Source of the DNA: DAOVRD01 sp964521715
Lineage (GTDB): Bacteria; Planctomycetota; Brocadiia; SM23-32
Direction of reading: 5' to 3'
DNA: 64,000 bases
NCBI GenBank assembly: GCA_964521715.1
Contig: CAZFSS010000006.1
Span: 119,821 to 183,820, forward strand
Shown: positions 62,699 through 64,000 of the stretch, piece by piece
Numbering within the stretch: the first letter of the stretch is position 1
How the letters are laid out: each line of letters begins with the position of its first letter
Program-made: the position numbers and the translations under genes
The notes under the pieces: model-generated
What the model saw: the letters and a program-made list of their open reading frames with translations, nothing else
Database searches by the model: none
Told to the model about the DNA's origin: nothing

Positions 62699-62884
62699 GT
62701 TATGGTGCCCATCTGGACTTCGTCCCTCTCACTTACAGCGCTTTTCGCGCCGCAAGCCACCTTTCTAACACGACTTATGTCGGTACGTCTTTCCGACTTC
62801 CAGTGTCCGGGCCGCCCGGAGACGGCACCGACAGCCTGGCTTCAATCCTCAGATTTGCCCCTTGGCCACGCCCTCTCGGCACGC

Positions 62885-63334
62885 TTAGGCTGCTGCTGAC
62901 GCAATGGCCACAAGCTCGGCGGGATCCGTGCTGTCGTCCGGGTACACTGCGTACCGGGCTGACACCACCTCGTCCGTGCCCAGCTTGCCCGTGATCCTCC
63001 GCAGAGCCAGGTCTGCACCCCGTCCGTCCGTTTCCGGCAGGATGGCGCCGAGGAGGCCCTTCTCGGACCACTCGGCCGACGGGGACTCCTGGCTGCGGCG
63101 CCCCTCACAGATCCAGTCCCAGTGGAACCTGCCATAGGGATCCACAGCGCCGAGCACATCGCTGGCACGGAGAGACTTGGCCGCAGTACGGAGCAGGTCA
63201 GGAAGGCTGACTTTCATTGGATCCATAAGCACGACAACGAAGTAGTGGTTGTACCGTTCGGCTCGCCGTTGCTCGAGCGCCACTACATCCACGAACGACA
63301 CGGGATCCTGCTGAGAGCTCCTCGCCGAAGGCAT
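62885..63334 (-). CDS. Degenerate GGDEF-like protein at the head of the EPS cluster
   Basis: 149 residues. The order SFVDVVALEQRRAERYNHYF, LLRTAAKSLRASDVLGAVDP, LLGAILPETDGRGADLALRR and VSARYAVYPDD follows the outline of a diguanylate-cyclase fold, with GxLLPETDxxGA and the final GxAxYPxDG. The GGDEF active loop itself and the nucleotide-binding residues are absent. It may be a sensor or scaffold. The ATG at 63334 lies about 90 nt downstream of the sigma-54 promoter at 63436. The 186-bp gap before the NusG-like gene contains short GC-rich stems but no clear terminator. Confidence 0.65.
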   Translation of the reverse strand: MPSARSSQQDPVSFVDVVALEQRRAERYNHYFVVVLMDPMKVSLPDLLRTAAKSLRASDVLGAVDPYGRFHWDWICEGRRSQESPSAEWSEKGLLGAILPETDGRGADLALRRITGKLGTDEVVSARYAVYPDDSTDPAELVAIASAAA

Positions 63335-63435
63335 CCTCGATCCCCCGATGCATGTCCGACCCCTCCTGGCTCGGCATGCTCGCGCTGTAAGCTGGAGTTG
63401 AACAGCATCGACGAACACCCAGACGGCTCGGATAA

Positions 63436-63451
63436 CGCAACTTGTGTGCCA
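63436..63451 (-). promoter_or_regulatory. Sigma-54 promoter at the head of the polysaccharide cluster
   Basis: On the minus strand the sequence is TGGCACACAAGTTGCG, with GG (63450-63449) and GC (63438-63437) exactly 10 bp apart. Both boxes match consensus. Transcription would begin near 63425 and run into the GGDEF-like, NusG-like and Wza/Wzc genes. Confidence 0.85.
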
Positions 63452-63545
63452 CCTCACTACAGGCGCTGCACTGGCCGCGAGAAGCCCGGTACCCGCGCCC
63501 GCAGCACCCCCCCAAAGCCGGTGTCACTGACATGTCGCAGGCGTA

Positions 63546-63570
63546 TGCCACCTGACTGCCACAACTGTCA
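63546..63570 (-). promoter_or_regulatory. Candidate enhancer (UAS), TGACA-N15-TGGCA
   Basis: Read on the minus strand, a 25-bp element with TGACA at one end and TGGCA at the other. It contains TGGCAGTCA, which is also inside the element at 29993. It is centred 108 bp upstream of the -24 box. Additional TGTCA/TGACA half-sites lie at 63522-63532. Confidence 0.5.
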
Positions 63571-63590
63571 GTAGGTGACTCAGGGCCGGC

Positions 63591-64000
63591 GTAACCGGCC
63601 AGGGCCAGCCAGTCGCATCCGCCGCGGGCAAGGCGGGCGACGATGGCCGTGACGGCAATCCACGAAAGGCCAAGGGGGGGCTTCCCCTGCCAAACCACCC
63701 CTCGCGTCCAGACCATGCGTCTGTCCGCTTGGCCGCTTCAGGCAATGGCAGCGTGCCTTCACGCACGGCTGCCACTCGTCACACGATCGGACCGGTGATG
63801 GACTGTCGCCCTTGCCGCTGCGCGAGAAAGGCCAGCTCGCTCGCTGAGCGCGTCGCTGTGATCCCACCGTGAGCCACACGTATGGCTGCGACGCCGTGGC
63901 CAACGCCGCGCGCTGCGACGTCGCCTCGCGGTTGGATCAGCGGGCATTATTGAGCTCGGCATATTGAAAGTAGGGTCGCGAGTTTCCGACAATTCGGGGT
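63591..64000. other. Non-coding right edge
   Basis: About 410 bp with no supported gene. Short open frames on the minus strand have no homology. A GGCCGG-CGTAA-CCGGCC hairpin overlaps its left border near 63583-63599. I see no terminator, tRNA or repeat in the remainder. Confidence 0.5.

Noticed and set aside
63580..63992. Minus-strand open frames at the right edge as a gene
   Set aside because: No homology, no ribosome-binding site and low-information composition.

Overview
This is a high-GC bacterial window of about 64 kb that encodes roughly 47 intact genes, one gene cut by the left edge, and several remnants. No rRNA, tRNA or CRISPR array was found. PEP-CTERM proteins with an exosortase, a GSI-alpha glutamine synthetase, a URO-D-like protein beside a GH4 glycosidase, IS66 and IS701 remnants and several sigma-54 promoters suggest a Gram-negative environmental bacterium, possibly of the Planctomycetota/Lentisphaerota/Hydrogenedentota type. 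That assignment is inference; no phylogenetic marker gene is present.

Positions 1-15125 form a nitrogen-assimilation island. On the minus strand, glnA, a split-type GMP synthetase ATP-PPase subunit, carA and carB follow one another. Facing them is a sigma-54 activator (4790-7084) with an N-terminal degenerate KaiC/RAD55-like domain. It is followed by a textbook -24/-12 promoter and a stand-alone FMN glutamate synthase. Then come a PPDK-type ATP-grasp protein carrying the same degenerate KaiC-like domain, a glutamate dehydrogenase, an FGGY sugar kinase and a double-ACT protein. The CarA has lost all four recognisable glutaminase residues.

Positions 15126-23460 are accessory DNA. They hold a frameshifted IS701-type transposase, a gene fragment, a zinc-ribbon membrane protein, a deleted IS66 transposase, a beheaded PD-(D/E)XK nuclease, a GH4 glycosidase with a URO-D-like protein, a transglutaminase-like scrap and a PIN/Phd toxin-antitoxin pair. 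Positions 23737-27398 encode a heterodimeric ABC exporter with one degenerate ATP site.

Positions 27998-63590 form an exosortase/exopolysaccharide system. Three PEP-CTERM proteins, a membrane-anchored TPR protein and an exosortase-EpsI fusion lie on the plus strand. Converging on them is a minus-strand cluster of about 27 kb with a degenerate GGDEF-like protein, a NusG-like protein fused to a membrane anchor and carboxypeptidase-regulatory-like domain, Wza, Wzc/BY-kinase, two O-antigen ligase/polymerase proteins, a WecA/MraY-type initiating transferase, a Wzx flippase, an asparagine-synthetase-like protein without the catalytic cysteine, glycosyltransferases, methyltransferases, epimerases and a ChbG-like deacetylase. 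All three PEP-CTERM genes and the head of the polysaccharide cluster have a sigma-54 promoter. About 108-140 bp upstream of each is a shared 25-bp element, TGACA-N15-TGTCA, imperfect at the polysaccharide cluster. This looks like one regulon that couples the sorted surface proteins to the polysaccharide.
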